Shown: positions 45,744-56,753, counted from the stretch's first letter. The stretch: 64,000 nucleotides of DNA from Lelliottia nimipressuralis (GCF_004402045.1 NZ_SOMG01000014.1:186001-250000), one strand, 5' to 3'. Notes: generated by a model not told the origin, from the letters alone. Numbers and translations are program-made.

Positions 45744-46397
45744 TTACGCTCCCCAGATGTCGCAGATTTGTGAGTGGAATGCCTGTGCCACCTGCGGTGG
45801 ATTAGCGGCGCCTGCCAGCGCGCGTCCTGCAATGAAGGCTTTAACGTTGATCTGCTTAAACAGCGGCAGGTCGGCAGGGGTGATACCGCCGGTAACCGAG
45901 AGCTGCAAACCGATGTCGGAGAGCGCCCTCATTTTCGCGAGATCAGCTTCACCCCACTGCTGTCCGCTGGCCTGCGCGTCGCGACCGCGGTGGTAGATAG
46001 CCTGCTTCACGCCGACGCGATGCCACGCGCGCGCGTCGTCCAGCGTCCAGTTGCCAAACAGCTCCATCTGGATTTCTCCCCCGCAGCGCAGTGCGACCTC
46101 GTGGCCTCGCTCAACGGTTGCCAGCGGGGCGGCGCAGATGATGGTCATCCAGTTCGCGCCCGCGCCAAACGCCTGCTCAGCCAGCGTTTCTCCGGCATCG
46201 GCGACTTTCCAGTCCGCCACGATGATTTTATCCGGGCACTGTTCGCGCAGGGCGCGTACGGCGCTCAGCCCTTCGGTCAGGCACAAAATGGTGCCCGCTT
46301 CGACGATATCGACGTGATCTGAAAGCGTCGCAACATCGCGCTGCGCGTCCTGAAGTGAAGTGTGGTCGAGCGCCAGCTGCAGTAATGGTCGGCTCAT
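45744..46397 (-). CDS. sgbH: 3-keto-L-gulonate-6-phosphate decarboxylase (YiaQ/SgbH)
   Basis: 217-residue OMP-decarboxylase-fold enzyme making L-xylulose 5-phosphate and CO2. Signatures: [24 protein letters not shown] with the metal/catalytic Asp-x-Lys-x-x-Asp, and VTGGITP phosphate loop. Four-base overlap with lyxK. Confidence 0.95.
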   Translation of the reverse strand: MSRPLLQLALDHTSLQDAQRDVATLSDHVDIVEAGTILCLTEGLSAVRALREQCPDKIIVADWKVADAGETLAEQAFGAGANWMTIICAAPLATVERGHEVALRCGGEIQMELFGNWTLDDARAWHRVGVKQAIYHRGRDAQASGQQWGEADLAKMRALSDIGLQLSVTGGITPADLPLFKQINVKAFIAGRALAGAANPPQVAQAFHSQICDIWGA

Positions 46398-47899
46398 AGG
46401 TCGTACTCCTTAATTTGGGCGTGGTAACCCTGTAATGCTGAAATCAGTAACTGGTAGCGGTGATATTTGCGCTGGTAGGCCGCATGGGCGTGCATGTCGG
46501 GTTCGATGACCCGGATGTCATGTTTAAGCGCGCGCTGCGCGGAGTGGAAGTCGGTGAAAACGCCGGTGCCCACCATCGCAGCCAGCGCCGCGCCGGAACA
46601 TCCCGTCTCTTCCACCTGCGGCAGTTCAATGGCCAGCCCGCTGACGTCTGCGAGCATTTGCATCCATACATCCGAATGGGTGGGGCCACCCGTCACGCGC
46701 AGGGCGTGTACGTGGGTAAAGCGTTCAAGCATGCGGTTGAGGTGGGTCAGGTGGCTAAACACCACACCCTCGTAAACCGCCTGGAGCATGTGCGCACGAG
46801 TGTGTAGCGCCTGCATGCCGTAGAAACCGCTGGTCATCTCCAGCCCGGCGTTGCTGCCGTAGAGGAACGGCAGGAAGAGCAGATCGCTTTCGGCCTTCGG
46901 CAGGCTGGCCACGGCGCGGTTGATTTCGTCGAACGGCATATCGCCCCACTGCGCGGTCAGCCATTCAAGGTTGCCGGACGAGGTCGGGCTGGCTTCGTGA
47001 ACAATGTACTGCTGTGGGTGAACGTAACGCCCATACACATAGGGAAACGGTTCGTTGTCCCGAAGCGCATTGGCAATCCCGCTGGTGACGGCCCAGGTGC
47101 CCATCACGGCGTTCAGCGTATGTTCGTCGTGCAGTCCGGCACAGATCGCGGTGGAAACCACATCAAACAGTCCGCCAACGACAGGAGTTCCCGCCGCGAG
47201 ACCAGTAAGTGCGGCTGCCTGAGCGGTGATTTCCCCGCAAATTTCTGCTGAACCGACAATCGGCGGCAGGGCGCCGTCAATTTCGCTGATACCGAGCCAG
47301 CGCGTGAGCTGGGGATCGTACTGCCCGGTATTCATGTTGTAGAGATTGGACTCGGAGATGTTGCTCTCCTCGCAACCTTTCACGCCGGTCAGACACCAGC
47401 GCAGATAGTCGTGTGCCATCATCACGCAGCCAATGTGCTGATACCGCTGCGGCTCGTTCTCTTTGACCCAGCGCAGAAGCGAGGCCGGATGCCCGGTCCA
47501 CAGCGTCTGGCGCGTGTGCGGGTAGAGTTTTTCGGGGATGCCGTCCTGCTGCCAGCGCTGCACAATGTCCAGTGCCCGGCGGTCAGAGGAGAGGATGGCG
47601 TTGCCCAGCGGTTGGTCCTGTTTATCGAGCAGAAACAGTCCCTTGCCCTGTGCAGAAATACCGACACCTTTGATCTGTTTTCCGTTTACCCCTGAATTTT
47701 TGAGCAGCAAGGCAACGGTCGCGTGACAGTACTGCCATAGCTGATGCATATCCCGCTCGGCATAGCCTGCTCGAGGGCTGAGCGTGGCAACGGAGCGGCG
47801 TTCGATACTGACTTCTTTGCCCTGGCTGTTGTACAAACCGGCTTTCAGATAAGTACCGCCACAATCGATACCCAGCCAGAAAGGCTCTTTTTCACTCAT
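46394..47899 (-). CDS. lyxK: L-xylulokinase LyxK (YiaP)
   Basis: 501-residue FGGY-family kinase. ATP-site motif GIDCGGTYLKAGLY near the start, the actin-fold Asp region, and GCSGAALAAMVGTGV near the end. In the yia pathway it phosphorylates L-xylulose or 3-keto-L-gulonate. Confidence 0.93.
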   Translation of the reverse strand: MSEKEPFWLGIDCGGTYLKAGLYNSQGKEVSIERRSVATLSPRAGYAERDMHQLWQYCHATVALLLKNSGVNGKQIKGVGISAQGKGLFLLDKQDQPLGNAILSSDRRALDIVQRWQQDGIPEKLYPHTRQTLWTGHPASLLRWVKENEPQRYQHIGCVMMAHDYLRWCLTGVKGCEESNISESNLYNMNTGQYDPQLTRWLGISEIDGALPPIVGSAEICGEITAQAAALTGLAAGTPVVGGLFDVVSTAICAGLHDEHTLNAVMGTWAVTSGIANALRDNEPFPYVYGRYVHPQQYIVHEASPTSSGNLEWLTAQWGDMPFDEINRAVASLPKAESDLLFLPFLYGSNAGLEMTSGFYGMQALHTRAHMLQAVYEGVVFSHLTHLNRMLERFTHVHALRVTGGPTHSDVWMQMLADVSGLAIELPQVEETGCSGAALAAMVGTGVFTDFHSAQRALKHDIRVIEPDMHAHAAYQRKYHRYQLLISALQGYHAQIKEYDL

Positions 47900-47916
47900 C
47901 TTCTTCTCGCTTAATT

Positions 47917-47948
47917 GCCGGGCGGCGCTTCGCTTACCCGGCCTACGG
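47917..47948. repeat. REP element
   Basis: GCCGGGCGGCGCTTCGCTTACCCGGCCTAC, a canonical REP palindrome between the MFS gene and lyxK, where it may modulate expression within the operon. Confidence 0.85.
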
Positions 47949-47975
47949 TTTGGTTTAGTGGGTTAGTTGAGGGCA

Positions 47976-49295
47976 TCAGGCCGCACGTTTATGTGGGGTC
48001 ACCGTGGGATTGGGCTCTGCGCCGGCATCGCATTTCGCCGGCAACAGCAGGGCCAGCAGCGATGCCAGTGCCAGAGAGATCGCCAGGCAGTAAACGCCCG
48101 CATCTTTGCTGTACAGGGTGATCAGCACGCCCACGGCATACGGACCACAGAACCCACCGAGGTTCCCCAGAGCGTTGATCACGCCACGCGCACCGCCCGC
48201 CATTTCGGCGCTGAACAGACGCGCCGGAATGGTCCAGAACACGCCCGCAGCGGATTGCAGGAAGAAGCCGCAGCCCACCAGTGCGGCATAGGCCAGCCAG
48301 GTGTTTGCTTTCAGCGCCACGGAAAGGAACATGCAGAGCGCGAAGCCAATCAGCGGCAGGGAGACAAACAGCTTGCGCTTGCCGGTGCGGTCAGAGAGCG
48401 TAGAGAACAGGAACATGCCCGCAATGGCACCGATGTAGGGCAGAATAGCGAGCATTCCCACCTGGCCGATGCTGGTGTGCGTCAGCTCCTTCAGAATGGT
48501 GGGCAGCCAAAGGGTGTAACCGTAAATCCCGGTCTGATAGAAGAAGTTCAGGGCGATCAGCTGCCACATGGTTTTGTCAGACAGCACCGCGCTGAGCGAG
48601 GCATTTTTCACCTCTTTTCCGGCGATGGCCTGCTGTTCCGCCGCCAGCGTTTGCACCAGATAGTTTTTCTCGGCGTCTGTTATCCAGCGGGCTTCCTGCG
48701 GACGGTCGTAAACGGTGAACGCCCACAGTACCAGCACCACGACGGACATCAGACCCTCAATAATGAACAGCCAGCGCCAGTCGAGTGCGGTAATAATCCA
48801 GCCTGACAGCGGAGCCGTGATGATCCCGGCGATGGGCACAAACATGATCACAATCGCGTTGGCGCGACCGCGCTCGGCGTCCGGGAACCAGTTACTGATC
48901 ATCGTGAGCACAACGGGCAACATCCCGCCTTCCGCCACGCCGAGTAAGAAGCGCAGCACCAGAAGCTGATACTGGTTAGTTACTAGCCCGGTCAGAACCG
49001 AGATCACCGCCCAGGCGACCAGTGACCAGCCGATAAACTTCTTGCCGCTGCCGTGCACGGCAATCTTGCCGCCGGGGACCTGCAGAAACAGATAGCCGAT
49101 AAAGAATATCCCGCCTGCCAGGCCTGCCATGGTGGCGGAAATACCCAGCTCTTCATCCATGCCACCCGGCATCGCAAACGCGATATTCACGCGGTCCATA
49201 TACGAAATAATGCAGGCGATAAGAATGGGAGGAATGATTCTTAGCCAGCGCTGACGCGGAATATCCGCATGTAGAGCTTGAGTAGACGTATTCAT
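47976..49295 (-). CDS. yiaX2: MFS transporter, YiaX2-type (anion:cation symporter family)
   Basis: 439 residues, 12 membrane helices, of the ACS family (sugar acid transporters): MDRVNIAFAMPGM-like first loop, SDRTGKRK MFS motif, long middle loop with Cys-free basic segment. It occupies the yiaX2 place of the Klebsiella yiaKLX1X2PQRS operon, where E. coli has the TRAP transporter yiaMNO. Probable substrate: a diketogulonate or ascorbate-derived acid. Confidence 0.85.
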   Translation of the reverse strand: MNTSTQALHADIPRQRWLRIIPPILIACIISYMDRVNIAFAMPGGMDEELGISATMAGLAGGIFFIGYLFLQVPGGKIAVHGSGKKFIGWSLVAWAVISVLTGLVTNQYQLLVLRFLLGVAEGGMLPVVLTMISNWFPDAERGRANAIVIMFVPIAGIITAPLSGWIITALDWRWLFIIEGLMSVVVLVLWAFTVYDRPQEARWITDAEKNYLVQTLAAEQQAIAGKEVKNASLSAVLSDKTMWQLIALNFFYQTGIYGYTLWLPTILKELTHTSIGQVGMLAILPYIGAIAGMFLFSTLSDRTGKRKLFVSLPLIGFALCMFLSVALKANTWLAYAALVGCGFFLQSAAGVFWTIPARLFSAEMAGGARGVINALGNLGGFCGPYAVGVLITLYSKDAGVYCLAISLALASLLALLLPAKCDAGAEPNPTVTPHKRAA

Positions 49296-49340
49296 ATTTA
49301 ATCTCTCAGTGTAGGTAACCGGAATACGATTTTTTAATTG

Positions 49341-50267
49341 TTATTGTGTTGCTTTTTTCATGGCGCTAATGCCGTCGCGCAAAATAGCAATGCGATGGTT
49401 GACGTCAGCATTAGCATTTATTTCCAGTAACTTAATACCGGAGAATTTCAATGTTGCGGCGTTCGCCGCAGTAAACAGTGCTTTTACGTGTTCAGTAGAC
49501 ATCAAACTGTCGGCGCAGAACGAAGAAAACGGCGCGTGCAGATCCTGCCATTCTCCGTACGCGCCCAGGGTGGTCGTACCCGAGAACATCAAGGCTCCCA
49601 GTTTCCCGGCATCGAGCGCGGCCTGAACATGGTCAAGCGGAAGGGTCGTATTACGGCCTTCGATGGCCGAGCGCGCCCAGTTGATACAAACGCTGATGTC
49701 CGTTCCTTTCACCACCTCCAGCACTTGCGCCAGGGGCAGGAAGCCTTTACGCGGCGCGGGTCCCGTCATGGCGTCGCAGTGTTCCAGCACAAGATCGCAG
49801 GACCAGTCCCAGCCCGCGATTTCACGGATGGAACGGGCGAACGCCTCGGTAGCCTGCTCAACTGAAGCATTGCCCGCCTGCGGTGCTGCCTGCATTTCCA
49901 GGGCGATCACTTTGCCGGGAAAACGGGCGTTAACCGCACTAATCTTTTGATGCAGATGGCGGTAATATTCAACGCATGCTTTACGCTGTTCTTCGTCAGC
50001 AGACGCCAGGCCAAACGCGCCGTGAGTGCCGCGGCGGCGCATGGTTTCCATTACCGCGGTGACGACGATTTGCCAGTCCCCAGGCGTATGACGGAACAAC
50101 CATTCATCACCAAACGGATGGAGGTTTTCCAGGCAAGGTTGTTCCAGCCCTCTGATGTTGGGCGTGTCGGAAAGTTCCCGCCAGAAGGTTTGTTCTTCTT
50201 GTTCCCCTTTCTGGTGAAACGAGGGTGCGCAGGGGTACGCACCAATAATAAAACCGGTGTTGGTCAT
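49341..50267 (-). CDS. yiaX1: DUF4862 protein YiaX1
   Basis: 308 residues, no signal peptide, of the DUF4862 family. Features suggest a TIM barrel related to xylose-isomerase-like epimerases: [12 protein letters not shown] start, [37 protein letters not shown] and [16 protein letters not shown] each carry acidic or polar residues at strand ends. I do not know its reaction. It matches the yiaX1 position of Klebsiella's ascorbate-linked operon; an isomerase, epimerase or lactonase step is possible. Confidence 0.8.
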   Translation of the reverse strand: MTNTGFIIGAYPCAPSFHQKGEQEEQTFWRELSDTPNIRGLEQPCLENLHPFGDEWLFRHTPGDWQIVVTAVMETMRRRGTHGAFGLASADEEQRKACVEYYRHLHQKISAVNARFPGKVIALEMQAAPQAGNASVEQATEAFARSIREIAGWDWSCDLVLEHCDAMTGPAPRKGFLPLAQVLEVVKGTDISVCINWARSAIEGRNTTLPLDHVQAALDAGKLGALMFSGTTTLGAYGEWQDLHAPFSSFCADSLMSTEHVKALFTAANAATLKFSGIKLLEINANADVNHRIAILRDGISAMKKATQ

Positions 50268-50293
50268 TTCGCGTTCCTGTATTTTTCAGAAAA

Positions 50294-50764
<471 letters not shown>

Positions 50765-50771
50765 CTACTCC

Positions 50772-51770
50772 TTACAGAGACTGGATTTTCGCCCACACGC
50801 TGTCGTCTACCGTGATGCCGTTGCGGCGGTTCTCTTCAAGCAAACGGGTGAACTCATGCCCCGGCAGACGAACGGCGACATTTTCATCAGCGCGTTCGGC
50901 GGTGGTGATGAAGTCCATGATGCGCTGCAGTTTGGCATCGCGGGTCGGACCGTCGATCAGGCGATCGACCTCGATGGCGATAAAGATCTGAGACACGCCG
51001 TATTCGTCACTGTTGTCCTGCGTCACTTCCGCGACGGAAGAGCCGTTGGAGAGCAGGGTGGCGATCATGTCGAGCACGATGGATAAGCCTGAACCTTTCC
51101 AGTAACCCATTGGCAGAATCCGGCGGTTTTTCTCAATCACGCCGGGCTCTCGGGTGTGATTACCCTCGTCGTCAAAGCCGCCATCTACCGGCAACTCGCG
51201 CCCGGCAAGGCGATTCACTTCCAGCATGCCGTAAGAGAACATCGACATCGACATATCGACCATGGTGATCGGGCTGGAGGGAATGGCAACGATCAGCGGG
51301 TTCGTGCCGATGCAGCATTCTTTTGATCCCCACGCGGGCATAACGGCAATGGAGTTGGTCCAGCAAATGCCGATGTAGCCCTTCTCCGCCGCCTGCCAGC
51401 CGTAGCTGCCGCCGCGCATCCAGTGGTTAGCGTTACGCAGTGCCACCAGACCAATGCCGTGATCGGATGCCAGCTCAGTGGCGCGATCCATCATCTTTTT
51501 CGCCGTCAGGTTGCCGATTGAGCGCTGGGCGTCCCACTGTTCGATAGCCCCTAATGTCGTCACCCGTTTGGGCTGGGCGTCGGGAATGATGTCGCCAGCG
51601 TCAAGCTGCTGAATAAAACGCGGGAAGCGGTTGACGCCGTGTGAATAGACGCCGGATTCCGTGGTGCGGGCAAACATTTCCGCGCAGGCGTCTGCGGTAT
51701 CCGCGTTGACACCGCGATCGAGAAGAACCCGATTGAACGCCGCTTTTAACTCTTCGAAGGTCACTTTCAT
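50772..51770 (-). CDS. dlgD: 2,3-diketo-L-gulonate reductase
   Basis: YiaK, 332 residues, malate/L-lactate/ureidoglycolate dehydrogenase fold. Reduces 2,3-diketo-L-gulonate to 3-keto-L-gulonate with NADH. Catalytic His in [14 protein letters not shown] and the cofactor region [14 protein letters not shown] are intact. First gene of the yia operon, divergent from repressor yiaJ. Confidence 0.96.
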   Translation of the reverse strand: MKVTFEELKAAFNRVLLDRGVNADTADACAEMFARTTESGVYSHGVNRFPRFIQQLDAGDIIPDAQPKRVTTLGAIEQWDAQRSIGNLTAKKMMDRATELASDHGIGLVALRNANHWMRGGSYGWQAAEKGYIGICWTNSIAVMPAWGSKECCIGTNPLIVAIPSSPITMVDMSMSMFSYGMLEVNRLAGRELPVDGGFDDEGNHTREPGVIEKNRRILPMGYWKGSGLSIVLDMIATLLSNGSSVAEVTQDNSDEYGVSQIFIAIEVDRLIDGPTRDAKLQRIMDFITTAERADENVAVRLPGHEFTRLLEENRRNGITVDDSVWAKIQSL

Positions 51771-51828
51771 CCCTGTTCTCCTGTTTTTTTAAGGGCAAGT
51801 GCGAGTGCTTTTTTATCGCTAAATTTCA

Positions 51829-51850
51829 CTATGCGAAATCTGATTTCAAA
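51829..51850. promoter_or_regulatory. Candidate YiaJ operator in the yiaK-yiaJ interval
   Basis: The palindrome GAAAT-CTG-ATTTC (51835-51847), preceded by ATTTC at 51823-51827, lies in the AT-rich 224-base divergent region. IclR-family repressors use such short palindromes; assignment is by position only. Confidence 0.3.
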
Positions 51851-51994
51851 TATAGCGATCAAATTTTGCCAGATCAACGACATTCATGTTTTTCAAAATC
51901 GATTAAAATCAAATGGTTGTGTTTTTTCTGTTGAGATCGTGAACTGAACCACACTTTGCGCTACCATCAGGGCGCGATAAAAAGGAGCCATTTA

Positions 51995-52813
51995 ATGAGC
52001 ATGAAAGAGAGCGAAATGACGCAAGAAAAAGAGAGGCCAGCAGGTAGCCAGAGCTTGTTTCGCGGCCTGATGCTGATTGAGATCCTCAGTAACTATCCGA
52101 ACGGGTGTCCGCTTGCGCATTTATCGGAACTTGCGGGGCTGAATAAGAGCACCGTGCACCGGCTGTTGCAGGGGTTGCAGTCGTGTGGGTACGTTACGCC
52201 AGCACCCGCGGCGGGTAGCTATCGGCTGACTACTAAATTTATCGCCGTCGGGCAAAAGGCGCTGTCCTCGCTCAATATCATCCACGTGGCGGCGCCGCAC
52301 CTTGAAGCGCTGAATATTGCCACTGGCGAGACGGTGAACTTTTCCAGCCGGGAAGACGACCACGCCATCCTGATTTATAAGCTTGAACCGACAACCGGTA
52401 TGCTGCGCACGCGTGCTTATATCGGTCAGCATATGCCGCTGTACTGCTCTGCGATGGGCAAGATCTACATGGCGTTTGGTCATCAGGATTATGTGACGAG
52501 CTACTGGGAAAGCCATCAGGAACAAATCCAACCTTTGACGCGCAACACCATCACTGAACTGAGTGCCATGTACGATGAGCTGGCGGAAATTCGCGATCGC
52601 AGCATGGCGATGGATAAAGAAGAGAACGAGCTGGGCGTCTCCTGTATTGCCGTGCCGGTGTTTGATATCCACGGCCGCGTCCCGTATGCGATTTCTATTT
52701 CGCTTTCGACGTCGCGCATGAAGCAGGTGGGTGAGAAGAACTTACTCAAGCCGCTGCGCGAAACGGCAGAGGCTATCTCAAGAGAGCTGGGTTTTAACGT
52801 GCGCGAGGCATAA
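51995..52813 (+). CDS. yiaJ: IclR-family repressor YiaJ (PlaR)
   Basis: 272 residues: N-terminal winged helix (about 20-85, LSELAGLNKSTVHRLLQGL) and C-terminal IclR ligand domain with LGVSCIAVPVFD. Represses the divergent yiaK operon in E. coli and Klebsiella. ATG 51995 has AAAGGAG; the frame is open further upstream without a site. Confidence 0.94.
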   Translation: MSMKESEMTQEKERPAGSQSLFRGLMLIEILSNYPNGCPLAHLSELAGLNKSTVHRLLQGLQSCGYVTPAPAAGSYRLTTKFIAVGQKALSSLNIIHVAAPHLEALNIATGETVNFSSREDDHAILIYKLEPTTGMLRTRAYIGQHMPLYCSAMGKIYMAFGHQDYVTSYWESHQEQIQPLTRNTITELSAMYDELAEIRDRSMAMDKEENELGVSCIAVPVFDIHGRVPYAISISLSTSRMKQVGEKNLLKPLRETAEAISRELGFNVREA

Positions 52814-52816
52814 CAC

Positions 52817-53272
52817 ATGAACCGATTTATCATGGCGGATGCGGAAAAATGCATCGGGTGCCGCACCTGCGAAGCGGCCTGTGCGGTGTCGCATCAGGAC
52901 GCCGTCTCCGCAAATGCCTTTATGCCCCGCCTTCGGGTGGTGAAGGGCGGTTCATACACCACGGCAGTGGGTTGTCATCAGTGCGAGGACGCGCCGTGTG
53001 CCAACATCTGCCCAACCCATGCTATTCGCCGCACTGCAGGAGCCTGGCTCGTTGAGCAGACGCGCTGTATTGGGTGCAAAAGCTGTATGGTGGCGTGTCC
53101 GTTTGGGGCGATGCAGGTTCGGCTGGAGGGAAACAGGGCGCAAGCGGTGAAATGTGATTTGTGCATGCATCGCGAAGGCGGACCGGCCTGTGTGGAAGCC
53201 TGTCCAACCCACGCGTTGCGCTGTGTTGATCCCGCCAGATTACGCGCCGAGCGGCAACGTCATCTGGCGTAA
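52817..53272 (+). CDS. ysaA: Four-cluster ferredoxin-type protein YsaA
   Basis: 151 residues with four Cys clusters, CIGCRTCEAAC, CHQCEDAPCANIC, CIGCKSCMVAC and CDLCMHREGGPACVEAC, the pattern of HycB/DmsB-type 4 x [4Fe-4S] electron-transfer subunits. No partner oxidoreductase is encoded nearby, so the redox partner is unknown. Starts three bases after yiaJ and may be co-transcribed. Confidence 0.92.
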   Translation: MNRFIMADAEKCIGCRTCEAACAVSHQDAVSANAFMPRLRVVKGGSYTTAVGCHQCEDAPCANICPTHAIRRTAGAWLVEQTRCIGCKSCMVACPFGAMQVRLEGNRAQAVKCDLCMHREGGPACVEACPTHALRCVDPARLRAERQRHLA

Positions 53273-53276
53273 GGTT

Positions 53277-54533
53277 TTACTGACCGTCTTCGCGCCAGGC
53301 TTTCTCAATTTCTTCAGCCAGAATTTTGACACCCGCTTCGATTTTTTCCGGATCGGGCACGTAGTTCATGCGCATGCACTGGTGCGTATGCGGCCACGGC
53401 TTATCCAGACCCGGGAAGAAGTAGTCGCCCGGCACCATCAGCACGCCGCGCTTTTTCAGGCGCTGGTAAAGCAGTTCGGTGGTGATAGGCAAATCCTTAA
53501 ACCACAGCCACAGGAAAATCGCCCCTTCAGGTTTGTGGATCAGGCAGCGTTCTTCCGGTAAGTAGCGGCGAAGTGTCGCAATCGTCTCCTGAACGCGCTG
53601 GTAATAGAACGGTTTGATCACCTCATTGGACAGACGCAGCAGATCGTTGCGTTTGATCATTTCGCACATCATCGCCGGGCCAATGCCGCCCGGTGAAAGG
53701 CTGATAATGCCGTTCATGTTGGTAATGGCGGTAATGATTTTCTCATTGGCGATGATGATGCCGCAGCGGCTTCCCGGCAGGCCCAGCTTGGAGAGGCTCA
53801 TGCACAGGACAATGTTCGGGTTCCACAGCGGGCGTGCTTCGCTGAAGATAATGCCCGGGAACGGCACGCCGTAGGCGTTATCGATCACCAGCGGAATGCC
53901 GTGCTGATTCGCCAGCGCATCCAGCTTCATCAGTTCGTCGTCGGTGATCACGTTGCCCGTTGGGTTCGTCGGGCGTGATACGCAGATCATGCCTGTCTCT
54001 TCACCAATATGCAGGTGTTCAAAATCGACGTGATATTTGAACTGGCCTTCCGGCAGCAGCTCAATGTTCGGGCGCGCGGAGACAAACAGGTCCTCTTCCA
54101 GGCCCGAATCGGCATAGCCGATATACTCCGGGGCCAGCGGGAACAGCACTTTTTTGGTGGTGCCGTCGGCGCGACGTCCGGCGAACAGATTAAACAAGTA
54201 GAAAAATGCGCTCTGGCTGCCGTTTGTCAGTGCAATATTCTGTGGTTCGATATCCCAGCCCAGCTCTTTACGCAGCATTTCGGCGAGGAGTGCCAGCAGT
54301 TCGGTTTTACCCTGCGGGCCGTCGTAATTGCAAAGCGCATCGGTTGCTTTGCCGCTTTCCAGCATCTGAGCGAGCAGGGTCTGGAAATAGGTATTCATCT
54401 CCGGGATTTGAGCCGGGTTTCCGCCGCCGAGCATGATTGCGCCTGGTGTGCGCAGCCCGTCGTTGAGGTCCTCCATCAGGCGAGTAATGCCTGAATGGCG
54501 GGTAAATTTGTCGCCGAAAAGTGAAAACGTCAT
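53277..54533 (-). CDS. avtA: Valine--pyruvate aminotransferase
   Basis: 418-residue fold-type I PLP transaminase (alanine-valine transaminase). PLP Lys in CMSLSKLGLPGSRCG, cofactor contacts GNPAQIPEM and NPTGNVI. Supplies alanine and valine; repressed by leucine and alanine in E. coli. ATG 54533 (MTFSLFGDKF) matches the family start. Confidence 0.96.
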   Translation of the reverse strand: MTFSLFGDKFTRHSGITRLMEDLNDGLRTPGAIMLGGGNPAQIPEMNTYFQTLLAQMLESGKATDALCNYDGPQGKTELLALLAEMLRKELGWDIEPQNIALTNGSQSAFFYLFNLFAGRRADGTTKKVLFPLAPEYIGYADSGLEEDLFVSARPNIELLPEGQFKYHVDFEHLHIGEETGMICVSRPTNPTGNVITDDELMKLDALANQHGIPLVIDNAYGVPFPGIIFSEARPLWNPNIVLCMSLSKLGLPGSRCGIIIANEKIITAITNMNGIISLSPGGIGPAMMCEMIKRNDLLRLSNEVIKPFYYQRVQETIATLRRYLPEERCLIHKPEGAIFLWLWFKDLPITTELLYQRLKKRGVLMVPGDYFFPGLDKPWPHTHQCMRMNYVPDPEKIEAGVKILAEEIEKAWREDGQ

Positions 54534-54674
54534 AGCAGGTGATCTGTCGGGCTGATTTTGAAAGTGGGTAACCATAACGCTAGCACCGTGTTGGTGCAAA
54601 TCGGGTGATGTGGTCGGATTTGTTGTTTTATAGGGTGGGTTTGGATTTTTTTAGTGAATAGTTCTGGGAATTTG

Positions 54675-54719
54675 CTCTCACCCTAACCCTCTCCTTGTCG
54701 GAGAGGGAACTGGAGTGAG
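54675..54719. repeat. Dispersed palindromic repeat, copy 4
   Basis: CTCTCACCCTAACCCTCTCC, TTGTC loop, GGAGAGGG, then AACTGGAGTGAG. It lies between the avtA promoter side and the malS stop, and could terminate malS transcription on the minus strand. Confidence 0.75.
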
Positions 54720-54722
54720 CCG

Positions 54723-56753
54723 TTATTGATTACCTGCCCATACCACCATCACCTTATCGTCATTATGCTCGCGCACGAAGCCATACCCTTCTTTCAGCGA
54801 CAGTGTGGTTTGTTTGCCTTCACCTATCGCGGGATGTCGGGCGCGGAACTGACCCAGCGTCTGCCAGTGGGCGACGGTTAAGGCCTGTTTGCCCGTCACG
54901 TCCTGCCAGTTCATATCTGAGCGGGTGCCCTGCAGCGGGTCGGAGCCCGTCGGGCCGAACGGACGTTCAGATTCATCCCCGTAATAGATTTGTACGCTAC
55001 CCGGCGCTAACAGGAGCAGCTCGGCCGCGCGCTGGCCGCCTTCACGGAACAGGCGCGTGTCATGCGAAGAGAGATAACTCAGAACGTTGAAGCTTTGCAG
55101 CTTTTCCGCCATCTGCTGCCACGTGAGGTCCATATCGGCCAGGCAATCCACTGCTTTTGCCGCCTGCTCCTGATAATCAAAGTTGATCATCGCATCAAAA
55201 CCGTGGCGGTAGTAATCGCTCTGCATTACCCCATGGCCCCAGGATTCGCCGGTCATCCAGAATGGCGCGTTGTCGAGCTTTTTGTCCGGATTCGCGCCTT
55301 TCCAGGCGGCCAGCGCCTGGCTTGCCTGGTCTTTCAACTGTTGCCATGCCGCAAGCTCAACGTGCTTCGCGGTATCCACCCGGAAACCGTCGATGCCGTA
55401 TTCACGTACCCACTGGCTGAGCCAGTGGGTCAGGTAATCGCGCGGGGTATATTCCGGAATGGCTTTCGCGTGGGTGTCTGGCTTGTGTTGGTAAAAGTTT
55501 GGCAAACCTGACGGGATAGGGGATTCCGTTTTCAGGTCCGGCAGAAAGGCCAGCGACAGGGTTAAATCATCGAAGCCCGGGTTGTCGTAATCGCCAATGT
55601 CGGTGCGGATCCACTTTTTACCCCACCATTTTTCCCATGCGGCTTTATCGCTAAAGTTGATGTAGTCGTTAAAGCTGTGCCAGCTTTGGCCCGCGCCCGG
55701 CTTCCAGTCCGTCCAGCGCTCTCCCAGCGTCTTTTTGAGTTCATCGCCCTGCAGATACAAGGCGCCAAACTGATACTCCTGCATGTCCGCAAGCGTTGCG
55801 TAGCCCGTATGGTTCATCACGATATCAAACAGGATGCGAATGCCGCGTTTATGCGCTTCATCAACAAGATGGCGTAAATCCTCTTCGGTGCCCATGTTGG
55901 CGTCGAGCGTCGTCCAGTCCTGAGTGTAGTAGCCGTGATAGGCGTAGTGCGGGAAATCACCTTTGGTCCCCCCCCCAACCCAGCCGTGGATCTGCTCAAG
56001 CGGAGAGCTTATCCAGAGGGCGTTTACGCCCAGCTGCTGTAAATAATCGAGCTTGCTGGCGAGTCCCTTAAGGTCGCCACCGTGGAACGTGCCGATCTCC
56101 TGCATGCCATCTTTATGACGGCCATAGCTGTTGTCGTTGCCTGGGTCGCCATTCACATAACGGTCAGTCAGTACGAAATAGACGGTGGCGTTTTGCCAGC
56201 TAAACGGCGCAGGCTTGTCGGTTTCTGCGCGTTCAAGCAGCAGCAGGCCGTTACTGTTGGCGGCTGGCTGCAGGGTGATTTTGCCATTCTGCACCGTCGC
56301 CGTCTGTTTACTGTAGTAGTCGCGCACCACGGAGCCTTCCGGGAAGGTATGGCTTACGTCCAGCGTCAGCGGTTTACCGTCCCACTTCGGGCACTGGCGG
56401 ATAACGTTTGCCACCGGCTGTTCTGCGGCACTCTGAATGGTCAGCAGCAGGGTGGGCGTGCCGGAACGGGTATCAATCCGCATCTGGTATTCACCGTCGC
56501 GGAACAGGCGCCACTGGGGCGGCGTGGCGTCACAGGGTTTGAGCGACAGCATCTCGTTGAGTTTTATTGCTTCTGAGGGTTGCCAGCACGTGTTGTCAAA
56601 ACTCACGGTCAAAGGGCGCGTACCCTTCGCAAGCTTTGCCTGGCTGGTGAAAATCCCCGTGCCTTCGGGACTAAATGCAGTAAACCCGGGCGATGACCAG
56701 TCTGCATGTGCCAGTGCGGGTAACATCAGAAAGGCTATTGCGGTGCGTTTCAT
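54723..56753 (-). CDS. malS: Periplasmic alpha-amylase MalS
   Basis: 676 residues, as in E. coli. Signal peptide of about 17 residues ending ALAHA, an N-terminal beta domain, then a GH13 barrel: DIVMNHTG (region I), GFRVDTAKHVE (nucleophile Asp), MTGESWGHG (acid/base Glu) and YLSSHDTR (third Asp). Degrades maltodextrins from the reducing end in the periplasm. ATG 56753 (MKRTAIAFL). Confidence 0.97.
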   Translation of the reverse strand: MKRTAIAFLMLPALAHADWSSPGFTAFSPEGTGIFTSQAKLAKGTRPLTVSFDNTCWQPSEAIKLNEMLSLKPCDATPPQWRLFRDGEYQMRIDTRSGTPTLLLTIQSAAEQPVANVIRQCPKWDGKPLTLDVSHTFPEGSVVRDYYSKQTATVQNGKITLQPAANSNGLLLLERAETDKPAPFSWQNATVYFVLTDRYVNGDPGNDNSYGRHKDGMQEIGTFHGGDLKGLASKLDYLQQLGVNALWISSPLEQIHGWVGGGTKGDFPHYAYHGYYTQDWTTLDANMGTEEDLRHLVDEAHKRGIRILFDIVMNHTGYATLADMQEYQFGALYLQGDELKKTLGERWTDWKPGAGQSWHSFNDYINFSDKAAWEKWWGKKWIRTDIGDYDNPGFDDLTLSLAFLPDLKTESPIPSGLPNFYQHKPDTHAKAIPEYTPRDYLTHWLSQWVREYGIDGFRVDTAKHVELAAWQQLKDQASQALAAWKGANPDKKLDNAPFWMTGESWGHGVMQSDYYRHGFDAMINFDYQEQAAKAVDCLADMDLTWQQMAEKLQSFNVLSYLSSHDTRLFREGGQRAAELLLLAPGSVQIYYGDESERPFGPTGSDPLQGTRSDMNWQDVTGKQALTVAHWQTLGQFRARHPAIGEGKQTTLSLKEGYGFVREHNDDKVMVVWAGNQ

